38,814 nucleotides of DNA from Candidatus Taylorbacteria bacterium RIFCSPLOWO2_12_FULL_43_20 (GCA_001821295.1 MHSK01000035.1:1-38814); one strand, 5' to 3'; positions 7,895 to 15,858 are shown, counted from the stretch's first letter. Notes: a model not told the origin generated them from the sequence alone. A program made the numbers and translations.

Positions 7895-8077
7895 TCATGA
7901 TTTTTTGCGGAGAAGATTTTTACGCTTGGTTTTTGCCACATCCCTCAACTAGTTTTCCGACATAAACTTATACATTCCTCTTGACGCGCCCTTCAGGGAT
8001 TTGCCACTTCGTTTTCCCCTTTTTGAGGATAAGGCAGCTCCAGCCGCCATTTGTTGTTTTTTTGATTTTGCTGGCAT
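7895..8077 (-). pseudogene. DUF3008-like small basic protein, interrupted by an in-frame TAG
   Basis: The frame starts ATG at 8077 after an AAAGGT ribosome-binding site and reads 'MPAKSKKQQMAAGAAL' and so on, the typical start of small lysine-rich DUF3008-like proteins common in CPR genomes. After 'MYKFMSEN' a TAG stop (7949-7951) interrupts it. The same frame then continues with the expected tail 'LRDVAKTKRKNLLRKKS' to TGA at 7895. Intact relatives usually read through here with a sequence like SEKELRDFA. A nonsense mutation is the simplest reading; sequencing error or stop readthrough would look the same. Confidence 0.8.
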
Positions 8078-8084
8078 AGTACCT

Positions 8085-8345
8085 TTAAAATATTAAATTT
8101 ATAATGGCTAAGAGAATGATTGCGCCGACAACCGCCCACATAAAACTCATAAGCCCGGTCGGCCTGTCTGGTCCGACTCCGCCAGAACCTATTTGTACTT
8201 TATCAGCAATCCATCCTCCTATAAAAGCACCCACGATACCAACCGTGATATTTCCAATAATACCTAAACTCGGATCATTGCCCGTGATCAAGCTGGCTAT
8301 CCACCCGGCAAGACCTCCAAATATGAGCCAAAGTAAAATATTCAT
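8085..8345 (-). CDS. GlsB/YeaQ/YmgE-family stress-response membrane protein
   Basis: 86 aa with three hydrophobic helices and the glycine-rich pattern of the transglycosylase-associated protein family: 'LIFGGLAGWIASLITG' at the N-terminus, 'GIIGNITVGIVGAFIGGWI' centrally and a hydrophobic C-terminus. Members are small inner-membrane proteins induced by envelope or general stress; biochemical function is unknown. It precedes the interrupted DUF3008-like gene by 7 nt, so the two may have been co-transcribed. Confidence 0.85.
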   Translation of the reverse strand: MNILLWLIFGGLAGWIASLITGNDPSLGIIGNITVGIVGAFIGGWIADKVQIGSGGVGPDRPTGLMSFMWAVVGAIILLAIINLIF

Positions 8346-8457
8346 ATGTTAAATATTTTATAGTGATAATTTATAACTGTATTCGAGTTAGATTAAAGTT
8401 TCGTTAAACAAAGTTAAAAAAACGCGCTTTCGCGCTGACGAAACTGAAAAATCACAC

Positions 8458-8493
8458 TACCGCTATTTGTCGCTATAGCGACAAATAGCGGTA
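8458..8493. repeat. 36-bp perfect palindrome
   Basis: Arms 8458-8475 and 8476-8493 ('taccgctatttgtcgcta' and its exact complement). A decayed second copy lies at about 17110-17150. It lies between the VIT-type gene and the GlsB-type gene. The surrounding 8346-8578 spacer also holds 'cgcgctttcgcg' and a partial 'ccgcttaac' repeat, but no gene. Confidence 0.9.
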
Positions 8494-8578
8494 TGTGAAC
8501 ATTCGACAAAAAACAGTAGGTGCCGCTTAACAAAAAGAGGTGTCTACTGTCAAAAATGTAATGAGTAAGTAATGGTTA

Positions 8579-9091
8579 TTATGGATTTATTACTCCCCTC
8601 AAGAAATACCCGACACTATAAGCAATAACAGCGGCGGCACCTCCAACAAGCAATGTCTCCAGAGCGGATGAAAAATGATTTTTTTCTACCACTATTCCTT
8701 TGGTCCAGCCGATGCCAAAAAACGCCAGGGCTGTAAGTATTATTGAAATAATAAATTTATGAGAGTCCACAAAGCTTGAAAATGGCGCAACGACGAAAGA
8801 AAACAGAGGAATGAAGCCGATCACGACAAACGAAACAAATGTCGCCCAAGCGGTTTTCACCGGAAACTTTTCAGAATTAATAACCAATAAGTCATTATTG
8901 GATTTAGTGGACAGATAATTTGAAACGGCCATTGAGAAACCGTCTGCGAAGAGATTGGCGAAGCCCAGAATCAATATAACAGCGGGGCTCAAGGACGCAC
9001 CGAGAGCGCCAGCGATAACCGCGAAAGTAGTAACAGTTCCGTCTATTGCTCCGTACACAAATTCCGCAAGATATTTTCTAAGATAGCTCAT
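8579..9091 (-). CDS. VIT1/CCC1-family iron/manganese transporter-like membrane protein
   Basis: 170 aa with about five hydrophobic segments. The diagnostic first helix 'GAIDGTVTTFAVIAGALGAS' and second helix 'LGFANLFADGFSMAVSNYLS' match the VIT1/CCC1 family, which moves Fe2+ or Mn2+ out of the cytosol. The cytoplasmic metal-binding helix domain found in eukaryotic VIT1 is absent; the loop after 'YLSTKSNND' is short. The ATG at 9091 is chosen because the family signature starts there; eight hydrophobic codons upstream belong to AT-rich spacer. It may help oxidative-stress defence alongside the msrB gene upstream (inference). Confidence 0.87.
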   Translation of the reverse strand: MSYLRKYLAEFVYGAIDGTVTTFAVIAGALGASLSPAVILILGFANLFADGFSMAVSNYLSTKSNNDLLVINSEKFPVKTAWATFVSFVVIGFIPLFSFVVAPFSSFVDSHKFIISIILTALAFFGIGWTKGIVVEKNHFSSALETLLVGGAAAVIAYSVGYFLRGVINP

Positions 9092-9115
9092 AAATACTAA
9101 TATAAGAATATACAA

Positions 9116-9155
9116 CTCCGACGCTTCGGTCGGAGCTCCGACCGAAGCGTCGGGG
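9116..9155. repeat. GACGCTTCGGTC-family palindrome, copy 2
   Basis: An intact 40-bp hairpin element, 'ctccgacgcttcggtcggag' followed by its complement. Copies lie at 4189, 16921, 18713, 28965 and 35225, each next to 'aatacgaata'-type AT-rich spacer. Confidence 0.9.
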
Positions 9156-9220
9156 ATGAATACGAATAATTAGAAGTCGACTCTTGCGGTATATCTTCTT
9201 AATTCTTACCGTTCTTTTTA

Positions 9221-9334
9221 AGAGCCCATCCACTATCTCCTTCGAGTTCCTCAGGATGGTGAAGCAATTGAACCATAATGGCAGGCAAGCCATGTCTTGC
9301 TTTATATCTGGTGGTTAGATCGTGGATGGGCTCT
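9221..9334. mobile_element. MITE-like element with 13-bp terminal inverted repeats
   Basis: 'agagcccatccac' at 9221-9233 and its exact complement at 9322-9334 bound a 114-bp segment. A related element with the same AGAGCCCATC ends lies at 18310-18496, and a solo end is at 17198. The interior contains 'ttcctcaggatggtgaagca', which also occurs at 14899-14937. The right end lies inside the 3' end of msrB and supplies its last codons, as expected for an insertion. Confidence 0.7.
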
Positions 9335-9718
9335 AAGATCGAGACAGACAGAGTTCATGCAATAGCGCTTCCCTGTATTCGTCGGACCATCATTAAAAAC
9401 ATGGCCAAGGTGGGAACCGCATTTCGCGCAAACAATCTCTGTGCGCGCCATACCGAGCGATCGATCTTCACGCTCAGTAATGGATCCCGGTAAAGCTTCA
9501 TCAAAAGACGGCCAGCCGGTACCGGAATCAAATTTGGCTTTGGAGGAAAATAAATGATTACCACAAGCGGCGCAGGCGTACGTGCCGTCTTTGTTCTCAT
9601 GCACGTACTTGCCGCTATAAGGCGCTTCCGTACCCTTCTCGCGCATTACGCGATATTCTTCTTCGGTCATCTTTTCCTTCCATTCCGTATCACTTTTTGG
9701 CAAATTTTTTTCTTCCAT
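9302..9718 (-). CDS. msrB: Peptide-methionine (R)-S-oxide reductase MsrB
   Basis: 138 aa, the usual single-domain MsrB size. It reduces methionine-R-sulfoxide in proteins. Visible features: structural zinc pairs 'YACAACGN' and 'IVCAKCGSH', the core 'FDSGTGWPSFDEAL', and the active-site region 'GKRYCMNSVC' with the catalytic Cys in RYC. The last residues ('LRAHPRSNHQI') are encoded by the terminal inverted repeat of the adjacent MITE-like element, replacing the normal C-terminus beyond the catalytic Cys. The catalytic core is intact. A decayed msrA lies just upstream. Confidence 0.93.
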   Translation of the reverse strand: MEEKNLPKSDTEWKEKMTEEEYRVMREKGTEAPYSGKYVHENKDGTYACAACGNHLFSSKAKFDSGTGWPSFDEALPGSITEREDRSLGMARTEIVCAKCGSHLGHVFNDGPTNTGKRYCMNSVCLDLRAHPRSNHQI

Positions 9719-9817
9719 AACATCATCTTACCACAATAATTACGTCAGTAAGAAGTACCCGGGTAAGCACACTAAAAATAAATTCCTAATTCCTAATATC
9801 TAATTCCTAATGGAGAA

Positions 9818-10089
9818 TTATTTTTGTAACAGTTTAGAGAATTCCTTTTGGACTTTCTCCAGCTTGGGGTTTATGACAAGCTCGCAATATGGCTCTGATT
9901 TGTTTTTTTCGTAATAATTCTTGTGGTAATCTTCAGCTTCATAAAATTTATCAAGAGGTTCAACTTCAGTGGCAATCGGTTTGCCTTCTTCGCTTGATTT
10001 ATTAAGCTCCTTTATAAAATTATCGGCTTCCTCTTTTTGACTGCCTGCTCGGCCTTCCCGCGAAATGCCTTTTCATCGTAATTATATTA
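9818..10089 (-). pseudogene. msrA: Decayed msrA (C-terminal remnant with frameshift and nonsense)
   Basis: The last 73 codons (10045-9818) read as an MsrA C-terminus: 'EEADNFIKEL', then 'KPIATEVEPLDKFYEAEDYH' and 'KNYYEKNKSEPYCELVI'. The preceding frame ('YDEKAFRGKAEQAVKK') also fits MsrA but is one base out of register: the A-run at 10034-10038 has five As where six would restore the frame. Further up, TAA at 10087-10089 sits where homologues have the Q of GTQY. The N-terminal GCFW catalytic motif is not found. It lies beside msrB, the usual partner. Confidence 0.8.
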
Positions 10090-10315
10090 CGTCTCAGGCC
10101 ATTTCACGCTCCAGACCGTCGCATCCAATTCAAAAATCCTCTATTTATGCTAACTAACCTATGTGAGAAAGGTCAGTATATTCAATCTTAACGGATTTAT
10201 ATTCATAATCAAATTGTTATCAACAGTTCATAAGAAAAGGGAGGTGTACAGAAATATTTATCAATGATAGGATGAAAACGTCGAACCCATTAACAGATTT
10301 TAATTTGCATTTATC

Positions 10316-10411
10316 ATGGACGAGACAACAAACCCAAATGGCGGTAATGATAACGGCGCTCCTTCTACAGAAGAAAATACTCCAGAAACTGAAACTGAGC
10401 AAGCGATGTAG
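10316..10411 (+). CDS. Tiny acidic protein (31 aa)
   Basis: ATG to TAG frame reading 'MDETTNPNGGNDNGAPS' and then a Glu/Thr-rich tail ending 'TETEQAM'. The composition is strongly acidic, with Pro, Thr, Asn and Gly, so it is probably disordered. A strong intrinsic terminator starts 8 nt after the stop, which supports a real transcript end. No good ribosome-binding site is directly upstream; 'gggaggtg' at about 10239-10246 is too far. It is not recognised as a family; coding status is moderate to low. Confidence 0.4.
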   Translation: MDETTNPNGGNDNGAPSTEENTPETETEQAM

Positions 10412-10418
10412 TATTTAT

Positions 10419-10448
10419 AAAAAAAAGACCCGCACGGGTCTTTTTTTT
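10419..10448. terminator. Bidirectional intrinsic terminator
   Basis: The stem 'gaccc/gggtc' is flanked by eight As and eight Ts, so it works on both strands: for the tiny plus-strand ORF ending at 10411 and for the minus-strand membrane protein whose stop is at 10469. Confidence 0.9.
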
Positions 10449-10468
10449 ATCAGTTTAAGCGACGATGC

Positions 10469-10837
10469 TTAAAATGACACATACATATACACGCCGAGAA
10501 TTATTGCAACTATTGCCCAAACAATAAGCCATGGTCTTAATTTTTTTACAGAAAGTTTTGAAAACGCGTCGGGGATAAATGTGTACGTAAGACCTTTCGC
10601 GAGGACTATCCAACCAATTACCGTGAGCCACCCCTGTTCCACTGTCTCAAAAGTATTTGTCCCGACAATAATTAGAGAACCGAACAATACAAGAGCCATC
10701 GCCGCCAAATATATAATTGCCGGATGGTCAAAAAAATCTTTTAATATAAGTGGCAAGGTCTTGCCTTTAACGAGCAAGAACAAGCCGCTTACAGCTAAAT
10801 AAATACCGAACGCTTTTACAAGTATAGATAGATCCAT
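10469..10837 (-). CDS. Four-helix integral membrane protein, hypothetical
   Basis: 122 aa with four hydrophobic segments at about 5-22, 38-60, 70-88 and 101-120, and few charged residues apart from a Lys/Arg patch near 95 ('SKLSVKKLRPW'). No catalytic motif is visible. The layout resembles conserved small membrane proteins of unknown function found in CPR and Gram-negative genomes; no firm family call is made. The transcript ends at the shared terminator at 10419-10448. The upstream spacer has short 'taatttctaat' repeats. Confidence 0.75.
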   Translation of the reverse strand: MDLSILVKAFGIYLAVSGLFLLVKGKTLPLILKDFFDHPAIIYLAAMALVLFGSLIIVGTNTFETVEQGWLTVIGWIVLAKGLTYTFIPDAFSKLSVKKLRPWLIVWAIVAIILGVYMYVSF

Positions 10838-10904
10838 ATTATTAAAGTACTAAATTATAATATCTAATTTCTAATGATAATATTATAGCTCCACATTAAT
10901 AAAT

Positions 10905-11363
10905 CTAGTAGGTATAGTGTGGCTGACTTCTGAGCTCTTCTCTTATTTCCATCCAAATTTTTCCCATTTGATTCTCCCCTTCTCCATTTTCGCCATCGTC
11001 CCAAAAACCGTCTCCCGGAGGATAGGTAGTTATGTGTTTTACAATTGGAGCATCTCCGGAATCCAGAAGCGCCTTCCTCACCTCCTCATGCTGAAGCGCC
11101 CTGGCTCTCATGAGATTTTTCATAATTTCTCTTTTTCTTGGCCTAAAGTCCGGTTTTTGCAAATGTTTATATTTGCATGAGGTTTGCCACGCTTTAACAG
11201 GACTCCGCGCGTTTATTATCTCTTTGGTGATTTTTTCATCAGTGTAGCGCATGCACTGATAGGCGTGCTCAACTGTCGGATATATGACTCCGTCCACATC
11301 AACTGCGTGCGCGGTATAGGGCGAAAAATATATGGCAAAAATATGAAGCGGGAGAGCGTTCAT
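10905..11363 (-). CDS. NADAR-domain protein (YbiA-like)
   Basis: About 152 aa. Family hallmarks: 'DGVIYPTVEHAYQCMRYTD' near the N-terminus (the NADAR YPTVEHxYQ signature), 'ARSPVKAWQTSCKYK', 'IMKNLMRARALQHEEVRKAL' and the C-terminal 'DGFWDDGENGEGENQMGKIW'. NADAR proteins are N-glycosidases: YbiA clears damage-prone riboflavin intermediates, and others remove ADP-ribose from nucleic acid. Which role applies here cannot be decided. The ATG at 11363 is preferred over a TTG seven codons upstream. Isolated gene between repeat spacers. Confidence 0.87.
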   Translation of the reverse strand: MNALPLHIFAIYFSPYTAHAVDVDGVIYPTVEHAYQCMRYTDEKITKEIINARSPVKAWQTSCKYKHLQKPDFRPRKREIMKNLMRARALQHEEVRKALLDSGDAPIVKHITTYPPGDGFWDDGENGEGENQMGKIWMEIREELRSQPHYTY

Positions 11364-11394
11364 TATAGTGTTTAATTTATTCAAACTTTAGTTT

Positions 11395-11570
11395 ATACCT
11401 GCTGGAAAAATAACACAAATCAACGAATGGGGAACAAATGCTAAAAAAGAAGAAAAACATTTGACACAAACAATTGACAAAGAAACTTCTTTGCAGCTTG
11501 CTCGAAGTTTTAAATTTATAATTTTAAATTTTTAAATAATTTTAAAGTCTGTAATTATAAATGAAAGAAA
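11395..11570. repeat. AT-rich intergenic repeat module
   Basis: A divergent copy of the 'acatttgacac/tggacaattgac' plus 'ttttaaatttataattttaaat' module seen at 3170, 14674 and 16989. This copy has 'aaagaaacttctttgcagcttg' inserted in the middle. No gene is seen. Confidence 0.75.
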
Positions 11571-11584
11571 AAAGAACGGCATTC

Positions 11585-12046
11585 TTATGACTTTGCCAAA
11601 AGACCATGTACAACGTGGTCATAACCCGGGACTAGATTGTAATCTTTGAGCTCGCTGGGTTTTATCCATTTAAAATTTTCTGCTTCCCAGTCCAACATGA
11701 TCTCGTCCGTATCAACATCAACCAAAACAGGATAAATGATCCATGTTTTGCTGTATTTTTCGTCTTCTTTTTCAAAAATTTCGCCCCGCCTTAACGCACT
11801 AATTTGGGAAGGTCTTATACCAATTTCTTCTACAAGCTCCTCTTTGGCTTTATCTTCAACTTTTTTTTCATCATCGAGAAATCCAGATATACCATTCCAC
11901 AGATCAGGATAAAGTCTCATCTTAGAAGTTCTCTGCACAATTAATATTTTTTCTTTGTACCTGACGACACAGTTCAGCACCGGCGCATACCTGGCGTTGG
12001 TATAATCCACTTGTCCTTTTTTCGGCATAAATGAGTGATGCTCCAT
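11585..12046 (-). CDS. Nudix hydrolase-like protein with an altered Nudix box
   Basis: 153 aa. The Nudix fold is clear from 'PVLNCVVRYKEKILIVQRTS', 'LWNGISGFLDDEKKVEDKA' and 'KEELVEEIGI'. In the 23-residue box (G x5 E x7 R E U x E E x G U) the three metal-binding glutamates of the REUxEE core are present, but the first E is Lys and the R is Glu. These non-conservative swaps may lower or change activity. Nudix enzymes hydrolyse nucleoside diphosphates linked to another moiety; the substrate is unknown here. The C-terminal half ('KTWIIYPVLVDVDT') resembles the usual outer strands. Isolated gene. Confidence 0.85.
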   Translation of the reverse strand: MEHHSFMPKKGQVDYTNARYAPVLNCVVRYKEKILIVQRTSKMRLYPDLWNGISGFLDDEKKVEDKAKEELVEEIGIRPSQISALRRGEIFEKEDEKYSKTWIIYPVLVDVDTDEIMLDWEAENFKWIKPSELKDYNLVPGYDHVVHGLLAKS

Positions 12047-12114
12047 ATTTAATAGTATATACCGCTTAACGAAAAGCGCACACGAATGGGGGAGAGGCTT
12101 TTAGCCCTCAGACA

Positions 12115-12783
12115 TTAGCTATTAGCGAATTCCATGCTCCTCAAAATTTTTTTCGCCTCTTCCCAATCTCTCTCGTCAATTGTGCCAGACCATAGGATTT
12201 GATGGTCGTCGGTAAGGGGATCGCACCGCTCTTCCGGTATCGTCTCGCCAGATTCATCCACGCATTTCGTCTCTAGGTTACTGATGCGCGCTCTCACCCA
12301 GATAAAACCCGCCTCGCCCCAATTATCCGGAGGATTAGCCGGGCGAATATATGCTGCAAACGGCACACCATCATCCTTCAAGAAAAGCATGGAGTCCGCG
12401 GTATAAGCAAAACCCGGATCAAAATCTACCTCTCTTGCGGGCGCGAACAACCCTTCCGTCGGAATACCATTGGGAAAAACGGATACGTTGGTCTCGTTAT
12501 CATGATGCGTCAAAGGAATCGTCGTGCTTCCCGTTTTAATTTTATATACGTTCACCGCCGGTGTCATGGCTAATATCGCTTGGTCCGAGACCCCCCAATC
12601 GGAAGGATAGCGGAGAGAAAAATTGAATTCCTGGCTCTTGTAACTTTCTGAAATTGAAGCTGGCTCGTTTTCCATTCCATTGTTTTTTTCCGGAACGGTT
12701 TCGCTGGTTTTCAGTCCATACGACAGCAGTAGGGTTAAAATAAGGATGGCGATAATTATTAAAGTTCTGGTAGTGTGTTTCAT
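12115..12783 (-). CDS. Membrane-anchored exported hypothetical protein
   Basis: About 222 aa. An N-terminal hydrophobic helix (about 6-24) follows the positively charged 'MKHTTRT', with no lipobox Cys, so it is probably a type II membrane anchor. The soluble part starts with a PsbP/DUF1795-like motif 'FNFSLRYPSDWGVSD' and ends 'EEAKKILRSMEFANS', a pattern common in CPR surface proteins that begin 'YPxxW' and end with a short helix. Two Cys near 180-190 could form a disulfide. The ATG at 12783 is preferred over an upstream in-frame start at 12801. Function unknown. Confidence 0.75.
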   Translation of the reverse strand: MKHTTRTLIIIAILILTLLLSYGLKTSETVPEKNNGMENEPASISESYKSQEFNFSLRYPSDWGVSDQAILAMTPAVNVYKIKTGSTTIPLTHHDNETNVSVFPNGIPTEGLFAPAREVDFDPGFAYTADSMLFLKDDGVPFAAYIRPANPPDNWGEAGFIWVRARISNLETKCVDESGETIPEERCDPLTDDHQILWSGTIDERDWEEAKKILRSMEFANS

Positions 12784-12846
12784 AATCTCTATTATCGGCA
12801 ATGCATATTAACTCCCGATGAACTTCCCCAAAACCCCACCCATTGT

Positions 12847-12864
12847 CTAATTCGTACGAATTAG
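12847..12864. repeat. 18-bp perfect palindrome between two minus-strand genes
   Basis: 'ctaattcgtacgaattag' reads the same on both strands. It lies about 65 nt upstream of the exported protein start and 43 nt past the helicase stop. It could be an operator or a terminator-like hairpin; no T-run follows directly. Confidence 0.6.
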
Positions 12865-12907
12865 CCGATAGGGAGTAAACAACTTTTTGGCCGAACAGGA
12901 AAATGCC

Positions 12908-14620
12908 TCATTTGTCTTTATTGAAGAGGAGACGCGCGAGGCGGAGCGTGTCGTATGAATACAGACCTTCATGATGTTCATACACGGGCTTTAGTTTGTC
13001 GGCCCCCAATTTTTCGAAAGTCTCGTGTATTGAAAACATGTCCGCTCTCCCCTTCTCGTCGCGCGGAGCCAAGTGAGCGATACGGCTTTCATCAATTTTC
13101 TTAGCAAAGAGCAGATCGTATATATGGTCAATTATTGTGCTTGCCTTCAAATTTCTGGAGGCGGCAATCTCTGAAACAGACTTGCCATCATTCAGCATAT
13201 CAAGAGTAATTTCTCGAGTGTTTTTCGCGGGATCGGACGAACGCCTAGACTTGCCGGCCGCTCGCGGCATCTTTTTTCTATCTTCGTCGGAAACATATTT
13301 TCCGCCGAGCGCGCGAATAAAGTTTCTGTGCAAAAGGTCAAGCTCGTCCCCTTCCATTGGCTCAAACTTCGCGCGAGCCGCCGCTGACTGTTTTTTGTAC
13401 TCAATATCCTTGCCGAGTATTTCGGGATGTACTTGAAGCGACTTCGCATTGTACCCCGATAGATAAAGGCCGGAAAATCGCCGCACACGGGAAAGAGCCA
13501 CATATCCCTGTCCATATTCAAAGACATCCGAGAGATCCATTACCGCGGCGTCCATGGACATGCCCTGGCTTTTGTGAATCGTTATCGCCCACGCCAAGCG
13601 AAGAGGTATTTGTACCACGCGAGCCAAAATTTTGCCGCCCTCTTCCACCGCCCACTCCGCCGGTTCCATTTCAATAAGACGTCCACCTCTAGTCTTTATA
13701 ATCGGATAGCCGGTCTCTCCGGCAAATTTTACCACTTGCCCCAACGTGCCGTTCACGTATCCGACAGCAGGATTATTCTTGGTACACATCACTGCCGCGC
13801 CCACCTTGAGTTTCAAAATCTCCGGCGAAAGACAGCCCCGCTTCAATGTGTCCGCGATCTGCGCCCGGCCGGAAGTTTCCATTTCAAAAATTTCCTCTTT
13901 TGCTTCAATCTCGGCCAAGCGCTTGGTGTTGAGACCGTCCACGTCAACATTGTGCGAGAAAAGGCGCGGCATATCGGCGTTGCCTTCGTGTCTGCCCACC
14001 CTGCTTCTCATAAGCGATTCGTGGTCTTCGCCGCACTTGTTCTTCCTTATCGCAGAGAGCACGGAAAGATATTCTGCGTCATCTTGCCTATGCTGTTCGC
14101 TCAAATAACAAACTATCGGTTTCGCGTCCCTCCAAGTTTTAGAATGGAATGAAAAAGATGATTCCGGCTCGCCGTATTTTGAGATGGGAGGAAGCTGAAA
14201 AAAATCCCCGACAAATACTACCTGCATTCCGCCAAACGCTTCCATGGGGTTCCGCCGCGCTTCGCGGCACACGACATCGGCAGACTCCAAAGTATCCGCG
14301 TCCAACATTGAAACTTCGTCAATAATAAGCACCGACGTGCGGGAAATTCTCTTATATACATGATTTTTTCCCGCTATAGCTTCTATGTCATAGCTCGACA
14401 GATTTTTCTTTATACCTATACCAGACCATGAGTGCAGTGTCATGCCGTGTATGTGCGTGGCGGCAATTCCCGTAGAAGCTGTTATTGCCGGCTCAATGCC
14501 CGAGTCGCGCAGATAACTGACGTACTCGCGTATTGTGTGCGATTTACCGCTACCGGGTTCGCCCGTCAAAAAAACATTCGCTCCTGTTTTTAAGATTTTT
14601 AAAGCGGTATCTTGAGTCAT
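12908..14620 (-). CDS. Pif1-like SF1 helicase with C-terminal HTH_40-like domain
   Basis: 570 aa. Walker A 'LTGEPGSGKSHTIREY' near 22-37, motif Ia 'ITASTGIAATHIHGMTLHSW', Walker B 'VLIIDEVSMLDA', motif III 'VVFVGDFFQLPPI', and C-terminal motifs 'LAWAITIHKSQGMSMDAAVM' and 'GQGYVALSRVRRFSGLYL' identify a 5'-3' Pif1/RecD-family DNA helicase. Residues about 465-520 ('TREITLDMLNDGKSVSEIA') look like the helix-turn-helix domain also found at the end of RecQ-type helicases. The ATG at 14620 is chosen because the conserved part begins 'MTQDTALKIL'. Likely role: DNA replication/repair, resolving difficult secondary structure. Confidence 0.93.
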   Translation of the reverse strand: MTQDTALKILKTGANVFLTGEPGSGKSHTIREYVSYLRDSGIEPAITASTGIAATHIHGMTLHSWSGIGIKKNLSSYDIEAIAGKNHVYKRISRTSVLIIDEVSMLDADTLESADVVCREARRNPMEAFGGMQVVFVGDFFQLPPISKYGEPESSFSFHSKTWRDAKPIVCYLSEQHRQDDAEYLSVLSAIRKNKCGEDHESLMRSRVGRHEGNADMPRLFSHNVDVDGLNTKRLAEIEAKEEIFEMETSGRAQIADTLKRGCLSPEILKLKVGAAVMCTKNNPAVGYVNGTLGQVVKFAGETGYPIIKTRGGRLIEMEPAEWAVEEGGKILARVVQIPLRLAWAITIHKSQGMSMDAAVMDLSDVFEYGQGYVALSRVRRFSGLYLSGYNAKSLQVHPEILGKDIEYKKQSAAARAKFEPMEGDELDLLHRNFIRALGGKYVSDEDRKKMPRAAGKSRRSSDPAKNTREITLDMLNDGKSVSEIAASRNLKASTIIDHIYDLLFAKKIDESRIAHLAPRDEKGRADMFSIHETFEKLGADKLKPVYEHHEGLYSYDTLRLARLLFNKDK

Positions 14621-14653
14621 AAAAAAATAATACAAATCTACTAATGGGGACAA

Positions 14654-14940
14654 ATGCTACAAATGGAGAAGAACATTTAACATGGACAATTGACAGCTGA
14701 CGGGATTGCGCGAAATTTTAAATTTGTAATTTTAAATTTTAAAATAATGATTAATATTAAATTTTGAATTTGGGGATAAGAAGAAATCCTCCGGCCAAGG
14801 GCCACCTCCTTTATGAAAGGAGGAAGAAAAGAGAAGACACCCCAACACCTCGCTGACTCGGCACTTCCCCTCTAAAGAGGGGAAGAAGAAATTTCTCCTT
14901 CGCGTTCCTCAGGATGGTGAAGCAACTGAACCATAATTTC
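14654..14940. repeat. Composite intergenic repeat block
   Basis: Same modules as at 3165-3385, in the same order but with different joints: AT-rich 'catggacaattgacagctga' module, 'atcctccgg ... aaaggagg' module, 'caccccaacacctcg ... cttcccctct' module, then 'gttcctcaggatggtgaagc', also present inside the MITE-like element at 9221-9334. No gene is seen. Confidence 0.85.
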
Positions 14941-14945
14941 TATGA

Positions 14946-15851
14946 TTACGGTTTTCTGCTGAAAAGGTCAATAATCGCCTTAACGCCTTTAAGATTTCTT
15001 TCCCATTCAATAGTCTCGTGAGTTTTAAGTTCTACGGTTATAGCCGGGATGCCGATTGAGGCAAGCCAGCCTTCAGCGTCACCGTTGATCTCATAATGAT
15101 CAAAAGATTCTACAGGTTTGTAACCTGTAGCTTTTGCGTAAAGATTCATAATATCCAAAGTCTCCGCAAGAATTCCCTCTTTGCATTCCGAAGCGTAAAC
15201 AGCATCTGCCTGACTGTGCCAGAAGATTACAGCTTTAGGGTTGGACTGTAAAACAAAATCTCTAACAGCTTTAGCCTCCGGCTCGGAAAAAGGCTCAGAA
15301 CCCGCGCTTACAGTCTTGCCTCGCCAGGTACTTTCAGGTTTCCATTCGCAATCAAAATTTCTGTTCAGATCAACATTATTGGCGTTGAAACGCCCGGGCG
15401 CAGTATCAACATCAGCAGGAACATCTTCCGCGGAAAACCGACCTTCTTTGCCGATGATTTTATAGACGCCGTCAGGATTGGCAGACGGGATTACCGTAAC
15501 AACAAGATTGTCGGCAATCGCGTCGGGATTATTATTGAAATAATCCACAAATTCATAAGCCAGAACTACGCTATTCCATTCATATCCGCCATGCACACCG
15601 CCGACGAACAAAAGATGCTTTTTTTCGCCGCTTTCCGCCGCAGCGGCAGAAACATAAGTATAGGATTCAATTTTTCTGCCTTCTACTGATTTGCCTATCA
15701 CTTTGTATTCCGGCCGGTAGGCTTCTTCCGCGACTTGCTCTATCGGTACAATCGGAGTTTCGTCTTTCTTATCAAAAGCAACAAACGCAACCGCGCTCAA
15801 GACGACAATACCCGCGATCAGCAAAGCGGTTTTTTTAAAAAAAGGACTCAT
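14946..15851 (-). CDS. M14 zinc carboxypeptidase, membrane-anchored
   Basis: 301 aa. The signal/anchor helix (about 7-27) places the enzyme outside the membrane. M14 landmarks: 'GGVHGGYEWN' with His87 and Glu91 as likely zinc ligands (spacing HxxxE rather than the usual HxxE), 'NPDGVYKI', substrate-binding Arg164 in 'DLNRNFDCEW', third ligand His212 in 'IFWHSQ', and catalytic Glu274 in 'ITVELKTHE'. Cys168 and Cys223 may form a disulfide. Expected role: trimming peptides, possibly peptidoglycan stem peptides. It is the second gene of a tandem pair, 7 nt after the stop of a paralogue that has lost most catalytic residues. Confidence 0.9.
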   Translation of the reverse strand: MSPFFKKTALLIAGIVVLSAVAFVAFDKKDETPIVPIEQVAEEAYRPEYKVIGKSVEGRKIESYTYVSAAAAESGEKKHLLFVGGVHGGYEWNSVVLAYEFVDYFNNNPDAIADNLVVTVIPSANPDGVYKIIGKEGRFSAEDVPADVDTAPGRFNANNVDLNRNFDCEWKPESTWRGKTVSAGSEPFSEPEAKAVRDFVLQSNPKAVIFWHSQADAVYASECKEGILAETLDIMNLYAKATGYKPVESFDHYEINGDAEGWLASIGIPAITVELKTHETIEWERNLKGVKAIIDLFSRKP

Positions 15852-15858
15852 AGAGAGA

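Noticed and set aside
10272-10472. 66-codon plus-strand ORF overlapping the tiny acidic ORF
   Set aside because: It reads through a strong terminator, and its composition is less protein-like than the 31-aa frame ending just before that terminator.
13574-14152. 192-codon plus-strand ORF
   Set aside because: It is fully antisense to conserved helicase motifs, and its product is His/Arg/Phe-rich shadow sequence.
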